Both the position numbers and the translations under genes were made by a program. A stretch of DNA of 20,862 nt from a virus, in IMG/VR virus record IMGVR_UViG_3300034198_018710, positions 1 to 20,862 of that record; one strand, given 5' to 3'. Below the pieces are notes generated by a model, which saw only the letters and a list, made by a program, of their open reading frames with translations, searched no databases and had not been told where the DNA came from. Positions 1 through 8,400 of the stretch are shown one piece after another (positions within the stretch are counted from its first letter, which is position 1; each line of letters begins with the position of its first letter).

Positions 1-29
1 CGAATCGGATAGGTAGAGCGAGCGCCCAT
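1..29 (-). CDS. Start of a further minus-strand gene (partial)
   Basis: Only the first nine codons lie in the window, reading MGARSTYPI, and the gene continues past the left edge. The start is supported by a good Shine-Dalgarno core, AGGAG at 43-39, nine bases before the ATG. It is the next gene after the small basic protein, so it probably belongs to the same late operon. Nine residues are too few to assign a function; a head or portal-related protein would fit the position, but that is a guess. Confidence 0.6.
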
Positions 30-100
30 TTGTTTAGTCTCCTAAGAGGTGAATGATGACGTATCCCCGTAGAGAACTGGATCCCGTCAGCTTAGTGTAC

Positions 101-316
101 CTATTTTTTCTTGGCAGGGCCGCGCTTTCCTTTACTGAAGCCAGAAAGAGTTTGTGCTAGGCGGACACGAGTACCGATAGCATCCTTCCTTTTGGCAGCA
201 GCAGCAAGTTTTGCTTTCGGAATAGGCTGGCCAGGCTTGACGCCAAGAGCTTTATGAAGCATGCCCTTATTGCTAGGATTCATTGCCTCTTGAATCCACT
301 TTTTCTTGGGAGCCAT
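101..316 (-). CDS. Small basic phage protein, 71 residues
   Basis: The protein starts MAPKKKWIQEA and ends KGKRGPAKKK, and it is strongly positive along its whole length. Its middle, GMLHKALGVKPGQPIPKAKL, is a pattern I know from small proteins in many phage structural regions; their function is not established to my knowledge. I chose the ATG at 316. The longer reading from 364 adds 16 residues, but its ATG lies right against the T-tract of the capsid-gene terminator with no ribosome site. The gene follows the capsid gene across that terminator, so it needs read-through or its own promoter. A DNA-binding or virion-packaged role would suit the charge but is inference. Confidence 0.7.
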   Translation of the reverse strand: MAPKKKWIQEAMNPSNKGMLHKALGVKPGQPIPKAKLAAAAKRKDAIGTRVRLAQTLSGFSKGKRGPAKKK

Positions 317-364
317 TTCAAAAGGAACGATTTCTCTATAGTATTCCGTCGTATTGTTTAACAT

Positions 365-390
365 AATAAAATGGCCCCTTTCGGGGCCAA
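365..390 (-). terminator. Rho-independent terminator after the capsid gene
   Basis: On the minus strand a GGCCCC / GGGGCC stem with a GAAA loop (388-373) is followed by ATTTTATT. It lies 25 bases after the capsid stop codon. The perfect 6-bp GC stem and tetraloop make this a confident call, although the T-tract is interrupted by two A residues. Confidence 0.85.
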
Positions 391-392
391 GT

Positions 393-415
393 TGATCTAT
401 TTAGTAGATAGATCA
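393..415 (-). repeat. Inverted repeat beginning at the capsid stop codon
   Basis: The arms TGATCTAT and ATAGATCA are perfect 8-bp complements around a 7-base loop. The TGA of the first arm is the capsid stop codon. It sits directly before the terminator, so the mRNA would end in two stacked hairpins. The tail-tube gene has the same layout (15116-15134). A role in mRNA 3'-end stability is inference. Confidence 0.6.
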
Positions 416-1324
416 GGTAACGGAAGCAGTAGCATCCACATTGGTCAGGCGGGCAGCGCTGCGGCCATTGATCAGGGCAACGGCACAGTACCACTCAACG
501 CGGGTCACCAGTTCAGGAGCATCGGTAGCTTCACCCAGGTCGCGGACCTGGGGACCGCCGTTCTGGATACCAGTCAGATGATCATTGCCGAAGGACACGA
601 CATAGATCGACTGATCGGAAGGGGTGCCATCCAGGATGCGCACGTTCTTGTGGTCGCGATCGACTTCCAGGATCGGAAGTCCAGCGTAGATCAGTTGCTG
701 GCCGCCAAACTCAGACTTCATGATGTCGATCTGGTTGGAGGCGCGAGCAATAGCGCTCAGGTGACGACGGGCACTCTTCGAGCACAGGATGTACTTCTGA
801 CCACCTTGTGCATCAACAGCATCGATAGTCTCATCGAGCTTGTTCAGGTCAAGGGCCTGGGCGCCCATGCTGTTGGCGATGACCTGCGAGTGGGTACCGG
901 CCTCAGCGGCAGGCAGACGAAGGGCCAGGCCATCGAACTCAGCGCCGCTACCATTGCTGTCGCCATTGAAGAACAGGGCTTCAAAGGCCAGGCGCATGGC
1001 ACGCACTTTGGCTTGGATCTGGAAGGCACGGGCCTGCGGACCCTCAAGCTCAACGATGGCCTTGTCGACACGGATGTCGCCACCGAAGAGTTTCAGAGCC
1101 TCGCTGTACTGACGGACCTCAGCATAGCTCTCATCGTAGCCATCATTGAAGGCACGGAAGCCGACGTCGCCGAGGTTCTCCTCACGCTTCCAGAACAGGC
1201 CGGAGCCTTGCACTTCACGGAAGGGAAGATTGCTCAGAAGAGGACCGGCGGAAAGCTCGGTAATAATTGCAACCTCTTGAGGATTGCGGGAGTGGACCTT
1301 GGCTTGAGCCAGAGTAAGTCCCAT
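413..1324 (-). CDS. Major capsid protein (HK97-fold candidate), 303 residues
   Basis: This is the likely shell-forming protein. The evidence is position (after a coiled-coil scaffold gene), typical length of about 300 residues, and an N-terminal region with the pattern LPFREVQGSGLFWKREENLG followed by VGFRAFNDGY, which I associate with HK97-fold capsid proteins of siphophages. There is no signal peptide or membrane segment. The ATG at 1324 has an AGGAT ribosome site about eight bases upstream. Third codon positions are rich in C and G, unlike the tape-measure and tail-tip genes, which fits very high expression. An inverted repeat and a terminator follow the stop codon. The compositional bias also creates a long false ORF on the opposite strand. 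Family assignment is from memory and not from a search. Confidence 0.85.
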   Translation of the reverse strand: MGLTLAQAKVHSRNPQEVAIITELSAGPLLSNLPFREVQGSGLFWKREENLGDVGFRAFNDGYDESYAEVRQYSEALKLFGGDIRVDKAIVELEGPQARAFQIQAKVRAMRLAFEALFFNGDSNGSGAEFDGLALRLPAAEAGTHSQVIANSMGAQALDLNKLDETIDAVDAQGGQKYILCSKSARRHLSAIARASNQIDIMKSEFGGQQLIYAGLPILEVDRDHKNVRILDGTPSDQSIYVVSFGNDHLTGIQNGGPQVRDLGEATDAPELVTRVEWYCAVALINGRSAARLTNVDATASVT

Positions 1325-1464
1325 GGTACTATCCTAGAAAATGAACAAGAAAGACGGGTGATTTACCATTTGCACGTCACATGCCTAATGGCTCGACACC
1401 CTTCTGACCTGTCATCTCGACTAGGCTTACAGGGTATCTCCTAGTAGTAGTGTACCAATTGTAA

Positions 1465-1983
1465 TTAAATGTTATTACTTTTGCGACGATTTTCTTCAGC
1501 AGTCATTACACATAGATTCCATGGAAGGTGCGGGCCGCCACGGCTAAGTGGCCAGATATGGTCTACTTCATGTTTAATGCCCGTTTCTTTCGTGAGGCGA
1601 CGGGCCTGCAAATAATATGTTTCACACATTAAACGTTCTATCTTGGATAATTTCCACTTTCTAATTCTTTTTCTTTTTCTGCTATCGACTAAGGCAGCTT
1701 TCTCTGGATGCTTTTTTCTCCATTCTTTCATAGATTCTCTGCCAATTTTTCTACTTTTTTCCAAGTTTGCATAATACCATTTTCTGTGAGAAGCTACAGC
1801 AATTTCTTTGTTATTAATTCTCCATTCTTTGTACTTTTGGGCATCTTTTCTTTTTTTTGCTGAAATGAGCCACCTGTAAACTGTTTGCTTTGAAATTCCA
1901 AATATTTTTGAAATTGATGGTGCATTTAACCCACAAGCAGCAGCAACTTCAACCTTGGTCCGCAGCAGTACTGGATGAGCCAT
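1465..1983 (-). CDS. HNH homing-type endonuclease with N-terminal helix-turn-helix, 172 residues
   Basis: The C-terminus carries an HNH nuclease core: HEVDHIWPLSRGG (His and Asp-His metal and catalytic positions), then WNL and a final ENRRKSN. The N-terminus has a helix-turn-helix pattern, LNAPSISKIFGISKQTVYRWL, probably for target recognition. The middle is a long basic linker rich in Lys and Arg. Free-standing genes of this type are mobile selfish elements in phage genomes. I chose the ATG at 1983; the reading from 2016 adds 11 residues encoded by the scaffold terminator and is unlikely. The gene is AT-rich compared with the capsid gene next to it. It sits between scaffold and capsid, splitting a pair that is usually adjacent, and looks inserted. 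Confidence 0.85.
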   Translation of the reverse strand: MAHPVLLRTKVEVAAACGLNAPSISKIFGISKQTVYRWLISAKKRKDAQKYKEWRINNKEIAVASHRKWYYANLEKSRKIGRESMKEWRKKHPEKAALVDSRKRKRIRKWKLSKIERLMCETYYLQARRLTKETGIKHEVDHIWPLSRGGPHLPWNLCVMTAEENRRKSNNI

Positions 1984-2007
1984 AAAAAAAGAGGGAAGAA
2001 TCCCTCC
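1984..2007 (-). terminator. Rho-independent terminator after the scaffold gene
   Basis: On the minus strand, GAGGGA and TCCCTC pair around a short loop (2006-1991) and are followed by seven T residues (1990-1984). It lies 24 bases after the scaffold stop, directly before the HNH start codon. It would limit expression of the HNH gene from the upstream operon promoter and implies that the capsid gene needs read-through or its own promoter. Confidence 0.8.
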
Positions 2008-2030
2008 ATTATACATCAGTGATTCAATAA

Positions 2031-2777
2031 TTAGCCAAATGCTCGTTCAAACATTTCTTCGGTGCTGAGCGCGGTAATGTCTTCCGCTGTAAGCCCACGA
2101 ACATCAGTCCCGCCAAAGCCGATACCAGCTCCAGATCCTCTTGCATTTTTAAAGAACGTCCCATAGATCGGATGCTCCTTAAACGTCGACAGGTACTCTT
2201 CAGGCAGGATCCTTTTACCAGTATCCGCAGCAAGAACTGGGTCACCATTGGCATCGATCACGGTAATCGCGCCATTCGACTCCAGCCTAAAGTGATTTCC
2301 GAGACGATCAGCAAGAAGATCAAAGAAGCTAACACCACCATCGGCGTCAGTGCGACCACCAGCAGAGAAGAACACCTTTTCAAGCGCATAACGCTTACGG
2401 AATTCTTTCAGTTCAACCTGATACTGCTCTGCACGCTTGTTGGCTTCAGCGGCTTGGGAGCCGTACTTCTCCTCAAGCAAAGAAGTGCGCTCTTCGGCAG
2501 CGATCCTTTCACGTTCCGCAATAGCGGCTTCTTCCTGAAGGCGGCGGTATTCTTCAGGATTGATCTGAGCAAACTTCTCAAGTTGTGTAGTTTTTTCGCG
2601 AAGCTCCTTCTCGTAGGTCTTACGCGACTCGCGTTCAGCCTTAAGAGCCTTAAGCAGATTATCGACTTCTGCTTTGGGGATCAGATCTGGATTAGTAGCA
2701 CTCTGATCTTGGGAAGCATCTTGCTCGCTTGACGTATCTGCGCCCGTCTCGGTTAGCAGATCTTGATTTTCAGGCAT
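2031..2777 (-). CDS. Capsid scaffolding protein, 248 residues
   Basis: The protein has the build of a phage scaffold. It has an acidic, polar N-terminus (about 1-30, rich in Asp, Glu, Gln, Ser), a long charged helical stretch likely to form a coiled coil (about 35-135, with patterns such as KAERESRKTYEKELREKTTQ), and a more globular C-terminal part. There is no signal peptide or membrane segment. Scaffolds of this kind direct capsid assembly and are then removed. It lies upstream of the capsid gene in transcription order, as is usual, although an HNH gene has come between them. A protease fused to it is not apparent. The start ATG at 2777 has no strong ribosome site; a small AGGGT/ACCCT hairpin lies just upstream. 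Confidence 0.8.
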   Translation of the reverse strand: MPENQDLLTETGADTSSEQDASQDQSATNPDLIPKAEVDNLLKALKAERESRKTYEKELREKTTQLEKFAQINPEEYRRLQEEAAIAERERIAAEERTSLLEEKYGSQAAEANKRAEQYQVELKEFRKRYALEKVFFSAGGRTDADGGVSFFDLLADRLGNHFRLESNGAITVIDANGDPVLAADTGKRILPEEYLSTFKEHPIYGTFFKNARGSGAGIGFGGTDVRGLTAEDITALSTEEMFERAFG

Positions 2778-2816
2778 TGTAGTTGCAGGGTATCACACCC
2801 TAAGTTGCGCAATAGG

Positions 2817-2957
2817 TTACCTAGATTTGATTTCCTTAATCGCTTTTTTTATAGTTTTATCATAAAAAGAGCGACGTAAGAATAGGTATCTATTGGCCTG
2901 TGTTTGCTCTTTAGATCTAAAGAGTAGTACGGCAGCATCGATAGGTGGCTTAGTCAT
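2817..2957 (-). CDS. Small basic protein, 46 residues, coupled to the preceding gene
   Basis: The protein reads MTKPPIDAAVLLFRSKEQ at its start and ends in the lysine-rich KKAIKEIKSR. I do not recognise it. The start at 2957 is chosen because its ATG overlaps the TGA stop of the 528-residue gene in an ATGA junction, the same coupling seen elsewhere in this operon. A longer reading from 3041 would run 28 codons inside the upstream gene and is unlikely. It is the last gene of the tail module before the scaffold. Function is unknown. Confidence 0.65.
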   Translation of the reverse strand: MTKPPIDAAVLLFRSKEQTQANRYLFLRRSFYDKTIKKAIKEIKSR

Positions 2958-4540
2958 GGCAATGTCGGCTTTAGGTCGGATTCGGTAAAACCGAGAGCAG
3001 TAAGCATGGTGGTGCAATATGCAGGATCTTCCCAGTTCCAAACAGAATGGAGCCCTGTAGATGGCAGATTATCTACCATGCTATTGGTAAGCCTTACTGT
3101 TGCACTTGGTTTATTGATGAGTAGATTAAGTTGTTCTGCATCTACGTATGTTGGATCGCCAAGCCATTCTGCATAGTACAATGATGGATCAGTTTCGCTG
3201 TAAGCATAATAGCCATAACGAAAATCTGGAGTAATTGGACGCTTGGATGGCGAGAATGTTTTAATTTGTGACGCAGGAATAAACTCATTTATTTCATTTA
3301 AGGCTGCAAATACTGAAGGAGTCCAGGTTTGAGTATTTCCATAACCTTGCAAAAATCCAATTGCTGGATCGGAAGGCAGGCTACTGATAGTGCCTGGATT
3401 TTCAGCATCAGCTATAGGTGGATTTATGATATCTAATATTCCTTGCAATGTAGAAGGAATGGTTAGTTCTCGAACGGTATTAAAACTGCACAGATAAGCC
3501 TTTACAGTAGTAGTGCCATAGTTAGCAGTAGTTATTGGTGTAGCTGCATCGACAGCACTTGTCGGAAGCAGAAAGCTAGTTGGTACATATGATGGCGAAA
3601 CATCATGCATAACACCACTTAAGCTTTTGTATACTAACTTATGGCTATGTCTTGCTAACTGCATTAAAATGCAAACATTTTTTCTGCATGGCAAAATAAT
3701 TATAGCATTGTTGGAGTTATTACTATAACTTGATATTGCATCATTTGACCACGACAGGTCATATTGATAGTCAATTGTTACTGTAACATACGATGATGTA
3801 TTTGTATACGTTCCCTCAACTGGTCCAATGCTCGTGTAGACAAATGGTCCCAGCAGTTCCTCGATAACTGGTGGTCCGTTAGTAATAACGTCTTCCTCTG
3901 AGACTCCATCAATACCTCCAGCCTGCTCAATAATGCTTGGAGTAAGATTAATGCCATTTCCTAAAATGCTGATGTTTATTACAGTTCCTAGGAACTGTAC
4001 ATATCCACCTGTATAATAGCGAGCAAGATCATATGTAATAACGGTACGAATGACCTGACCAGTTGGATGATATATAGTATAATTAAGCGTTGGAGAAGGA
4101 ACGCTGCTTATACTTGAAATAGGTAACGTTCCAGAAACTGAAGCAGTTTCGTCTATTGATTGAACTGTCCAGGAAGTATCCCAGCTAACTGTTGGAACCC
4201 CTGGCGCAACAATAGAATAAGAATAGTTATACGGTTGTACGAAGAGAGAATTTGCTGATGTTGTTTCTCCTGTAAATGTATTCAAGCAGTGTGCTAAAGA
4301 AATACCAAATCTAAATGCTGCTGGTTTTTGTTTGATCCATGTAGGTTGTCGTCTAACGTAGTCTCCTTCTCTTTTTATGACAGTTATTTCTTTTACGATT
4401 TGCGTTTCTCCATAAATATCTTGAATTGTCCTATATTGTTCATTCTTTTCTGTATATTGAAATCTACGTCCTTCTATCTGGCTGGAATTCTGATCTACAA
4501 GAGACCTTGGTCCAACAATAACATTAACTTGAAGTGACAT
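2954..4540 (-). CDS. Tail-tip or fibre-associated protein of unknown family, 528 residues
   Basis: The protein is rich in Thr, Ser, Tyr and Val with many short hydrophobic-alternating stretches, which suggests beta-structure as in tail fibres or baseplate proteins. I see no catalytic motif, signal peptide or membrane span, and I do not recognise a family. Its position after the hub gene and two small tail proteins supports a role at the tail tip. The start codon overlaps the stop of the upstream 134-residue gene in a TGATG junction, and its own stop overlaps the next start in an ATGA junction, so it lies inside a tightly coupled cluster. It is AT-rich like its neighbours. Confidence 0.7.
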   Translation of the reverse strand: MSLQVNVIVGPRSLVDQNSSQIEGRRFQYTEKNEQYRTIQDIYGETQIVKEITVIKREGDYVRRQPTWIKQKPAAFRFGISLAHCLNTFTGETTSANSLFVQPYNYSYSIVAPGVPTVSWDTSWTVQSIDETASVSGTLPISSISSVPSPTLNYTIYHPTGQVIRTVITYDLARYYTGGYVQFLGTVINISILGNGINLTPSIIEQAGGIDGVSEEDVITNGPPVIEELLGPFVYTSIGPVEGTYTNTSSYVTVTIDYQYDLSWSNDAISSYSNNSNNAIIILPCRKNVCILMQLARHSHKLVYKSLSGVMHDVSPSYVPTSFLLPTSAVDAATPITTANYGTTTVKAYLCSFNTVRELTIPSTLQGILDIINPPIADAENPGTISSLPSDPAIGFLQGYGNTQTWTPSVFAALNEINEFIPASQIKTFSPSKRPITPDFRYGYYAYSETDPSLYYAEWLGDPTYVDAEQLNLLINKPSATVRLTNSMVDNLPSTGLHSVWNWEDPAYCTTMLTALGFTESDLKPTLP

Positions 4541-4944
4541 CAGTCATCCTGACTTAGTGTAATACTATAGGTTTGAGTCTGCCCAGAAGATAGTACAATA
4601 TTAGGGCTTTCAGTTATCAGGCTATGGATATAAGTTTCGCCATCAATATGGATGATAATAGTATCATAAATAATATCACCACCAGTTGCAGCAAATTCTG
4701 CATTAATTACCGGTAATTCATATTGTGTATTTAAGTAATTATAACTACCAGTGCCAATTATATCACTGAATCTGGTGTAACCGCTTCCAGTAATCTCAAC
4801 ACTTTCCCAGTCTGCAAAAGTACTTTCTACGGTGAAGCCACTTTCGCCAACACTACATAGCATGACCTCAATGGTCTTGCCTTCGAAGACAAGCTCCGCC
4901 TGGCGTTTTAATTCTTTCGTGCTAATTGCAATTACTTGAGCCAT
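4540..4944 (-). CDS. Tail-associated protein of unknown family, 134 residues
   Basis: The protein starts MAQVIAISTKELKRQAELVF and ends in a beta-rich stretch around SSGQTQTYSITLSQDD. A longer reading from 5028 would add a hydrophobic leader that overlaps the upstream gene in another frame. I chose 4944 because it starts one base after the upstream stop (4946) and gives a soluble protein. I do not recognise the family. Position in the tail-tip cluster, between a small beta-rich protein and the 528-residue protein, suggests a minor virion component. Its stop overlaps the next start (TGATG). Confidence 0.7.
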   Translation of the reverse strand: MAQVIAISTKELKRQAELVFEGKTIEVMLCSVGESGFTVESTFADWESVEITGSGYTRFSDIIGTGSYNYLNTQYELPVINAEFAATGGDIIYDTIIIHIDGETYIHSLITESPNIVLSSGQTQTYSITLSQDD

Positions 4945-4945
4945 A

Positions 4946-5374
4946 TCAAGTCGTAGTAAAAGTAAATATACCAGAACTATTCCAAACAATTTTAAAATCG
5001 GTTCCAGACCCAGCACTCTGAGATCCACCGAAGTCTATGAATGCTAGTGGTGTTGAATCTGTTGAATTTACAATTCTAGCATATGAAGCCGTAATAGATC
5101 CGCCGCTTGCGCTCCACGTTACATCATTTGCATCAAACATAGCATCGTTTGTCGTTACGGTGCTGACCGCAACGCCAGACAGGGTTGCCCCTCCCGTCGT
5201 ATAACCATTTCCGTTTGCTACTTCGGTTCCACCTGCAGCAGTTTCAGTAGTATGAGCAGCGTCAAATGTAGCGGCAGTAAATAGTTTTACCTTAAATGTT
5301 TTAGACGCTACAGCATTGCTGCCTTCAGCGAAAAGCTTCGTCGTATGATTATATAAACTAATAGTAACAGCCAT
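4946..5374 (-). CDS. Small beta-rich phage structural protein, 142 residues
   Basis: The pattern is one I know from many phage tail regions: an N-terminal strand (VTISLYNHTTKLFAEGSN), a KVKLFTAA strand, a central VANGNGYTTGG motif, then DANDVTWSASGGSITA and a C-terminal IDFGG...FKIVWNSSGIFTFT. Proteins with this layout are widespread next to tail-fibre genes; their exact job is not settled to my knowledge. There is no membrane segment. It follows the hub gene after a 116-bp gap and is directly followed by the 134-residue gene. Confidence is good that it is a real virion-associated gene, lower on function. Confidence 0.8.
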   Translation of the reverse strand: MAVTISLYNHTTKLFAEGSNAVASKTFKVKLFTAATFDAAHTTETAAGGTEVANGNGYTTGGATLSGVAVSTVTTNDAMFDANDVTWSASGGSITASYARIVNSTDSTPLAFIDFGGSQSAGSGTDFKIVWNSSGIFTFTTT

Positions 5375-5490
5375 GATGATTGGGCTTGTGGCATAGTTTG
5401 CCGAAAATTAACTAATTGGTAATGATCTTATTGGTATCGTAAAATTGCGGCATAATGAGCAATATCTGAACTTATCATCTAGATTATTGA

Positions 5491-8400
5491 TCAAGAGTCT
5501 AAGAATGGAGCTGTTAAAGCGGTGAATGCCCCGTTATAACGACTCACTCCCTTGGTAACGCGTACCTCATCTATGTAGCCCTGGAACGGATCAGTCCCAG
5601 CGTCGTCGTTACCGATAACCAGCTTCGAAGTTCCGTTGAAGTTGGAGGAGAAGCTACTATTTGTGGCAACTAACGCACCATTGACAAATGCTCGCAACGT
5701 ACTCCCTTGTCTGGAGACCGCGCAGTGATACCAGTTGTTTATGGTGATAACTCCGCTGCTTGATTGGACAAGCATGCTGTTTGAATACATATAGAAGGAG
5801 CCAGAGCTATTAACAGTTAGCGACCATGCTGCACTATCGCCTGCAGCCCCGTACCTCGTGCCAATGAATGTAGGATAAGAAGTATTAGAAAGTGATGTTG
5901 GATAGATAAACGCCTCAATAGTGAAGTCTCCAGTTCCAAGTTGGAAAGCAGCACTTGTAAAGCTGATTCGGGCGCTGCTTGCGTTGAACAGAGCAGAGGC
6001 GCCGCCAAACTTTGACTGTGCTGTACTGATCGCTGCGCTGCCGGTAACAGTTGCAGAGAAGGCGTTGGAGCTACTATCCGTGAAGGTTGTACTGCCGTTG
6101 CTGCCATTGCAATGCAGTAGCAATGATACACTGCTGAAGTTGGGATCCTTGGCACCAACACTAGTAGGGATAGTAGCTTGCATGGCAATAGAAGCTACTG
6201 GAGAAGCTACCGAGGTACCTGTTGCTACTGATGGCACAGCGGATGCAATAGATAGATCGATAGCAGTAACGCTTGCAGCATATCCGGTCGCGATATTTGG
6301 TGTTAGTTGATCGATAGAAATAGATGCTACTGGCGTTACTATACTAGTTACTGGTATTATTGCAATCGTTGGCTGGCTAGCTTGTACTTCAATAGCGGAT
6401 ACATCTACCGGAACTATCGTGTCAACCAGTACTGATGCAGTATTAGTTTCAACGCTAATAGACTTATTCTTGATATAAATAGTCGCAGGCTGGGGCTCCG
6501 TTGCATAGAATTCTGTTACAGAAAGATAGCTATCTATCGTTTCAATTCTAATATAACGTACTGTAGCATCTACCGGATACTGCTGTATTCCTTGTTCAAA
6601 AGTTCCAGTATTAAATAATGTTGTATAGGTAATATCATCAATGGATCCCTTGACATCACAATTTTCCGTATAAGTTGGACTCCATTCACCTGGAAGAACA
6701 CTATTAAAATCAGTGCCAATTACAACTTTCCCAATAGTGTATACAGATCCAAGATCCATCTTGATCCATTCAAAGCTACTGGAATCAGTGCCAGTTTCTG
6801 TCGTTTCATTAAAATCATTATTTGCCATCTTGGCAAACGTAGCAGGCGTATTTTCGTAATAAGTAGAAGATTGCGTATAGGTTGCTAGTAATGCATTAGG
6901 GGCCTGTTGTAGCAATAGTTCAGTGGAAAGTTTTGTTCTTGTTTCAATGGATAGAGGAGTTACTACCTGTAATGCATATGGTAAACTTACTAGATTAATT
7001 GCTGTTTTAGTGCGGCCAAGCAGTAGAAGCTTTTCGTTCCACACAGGAACAACATTTTCAACTGTACTTTGACCATCTATGACTTCTGGGATATCTGGCA
7101 ATGTTGTGATTCCTGGTGCAACTGAAAACCAAAAATCACCAGTGCCACCAACGGCACCCCAGAATAGTGCGTCAGTGCCAACAATGATACCTTCATTATT
7201 AATTGTCCAGTTCATTCCATTTAATCGATATAATGCACTTAGATTATTGGCTTGAATGAAAAGCGGTGCAAATGGTGCTGTAGGTAAATTCTCTGGCGCT
7301 GTTTGTACATTCATGCCATTTCGATTTCCTAGCAGCAAACGATTCTGAGTTAAGCCAAACCGTCTAGCCTTCGCTGGAGCATCGCTAGCTACGGATGTAA
7401 ATGGTCCACCACTCGGTCCAGAGAATACATCATCTGGTGCGTACGGAAGCGATAGTTCAATGCGGCGTTGTGCAGTAGCACTACCAATCGCCAGTTCTAG
7501 CTCTGAGGTACTTTCAGTTCTCCATCCATTATTAGGATCGCCACCATTTGTAGTACTAGCATTTATCCTATCAGCAGTATTTGGACGTGTCTGAAGATCT
7601 ATCTCTCGCCCCTTGGTTAGTTGCACCTGACAACCAAGGGAGCTAAGTCGTCGCGCTGCTTCTAGTAGTGGCGGGGCTTCGGCATTGAAAAACTCTTCGC
7701 TATTGGCATTTCTGTCAATAGCTTCTGCAAGTTGCTGCTGCCCTTCTATCGTATACGCAGAGCATTGATATTGTGCTTGTATCGTTTTCGTGATCTTAGT
7801 GCCATCATTAGCTATTCCATTCTCGTATGTAGTTACTGTTTTTTCTGCCACGAACATATCAGCAGCAGAATTCCTATAATTAAAAAAGAAATTAAATGCA
7901 CCAGCTCTTGAGTAAATATTTGTAGAAGCATGCATCTTAATACATGGCTCTCTTGATTCAGTTACAGATTCTTCAATTTCATCGTATCCTATAGGATATT
8001 CATTTCTGGTATCCCACGTTGGTGGAGCAGTTATCTTATACTTAAAAGATTCGGTTCGAGTTGTAACATAGTAAAAACTACCAGACGCTGGGCCGCTTAC
8101 TGGTGAAGTTCCTGCAATATGCTGAAGATAAGCTGGCGCTATTGCCGCTAAAATTGAGCGCTCTGTTGTAACTCTGGTTTTTACTCGATCAAAACTATCA
8201 TACGTGGTTTCTGTAAGTGTATATGGAGTATATCTATATACGAAAGAGCGTGGTACTGAAAATGGAAATGGATTGCTTGAGTAAAATGGGTTTTCTACAT
8301 AAACATTTGTTGGCAATCCATATGACTCATCCTTTTCCCAATTAAGCTTTTTAATATTATCTTCGGTAGTATCAGGTTGCTTTAGCTTTAATGTGCTATA

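Noticed and set aside
371-1444. 357-codon open frame on the plus strand opposite the capsid gene
   Set aside because: It mirrors the capsid gene and exists because GC-rich third positions remove stops on the other strand. The capsid frame has the ribosome site, terminator and family pattern.
2172-2732. 186-codon plus-strand frame opposite the scaffold gene
   Set aside because: It lies wholly inside the scaffold gene on the opposite strand, has a low-complexity hydrophobic sequence and no ribosome site.
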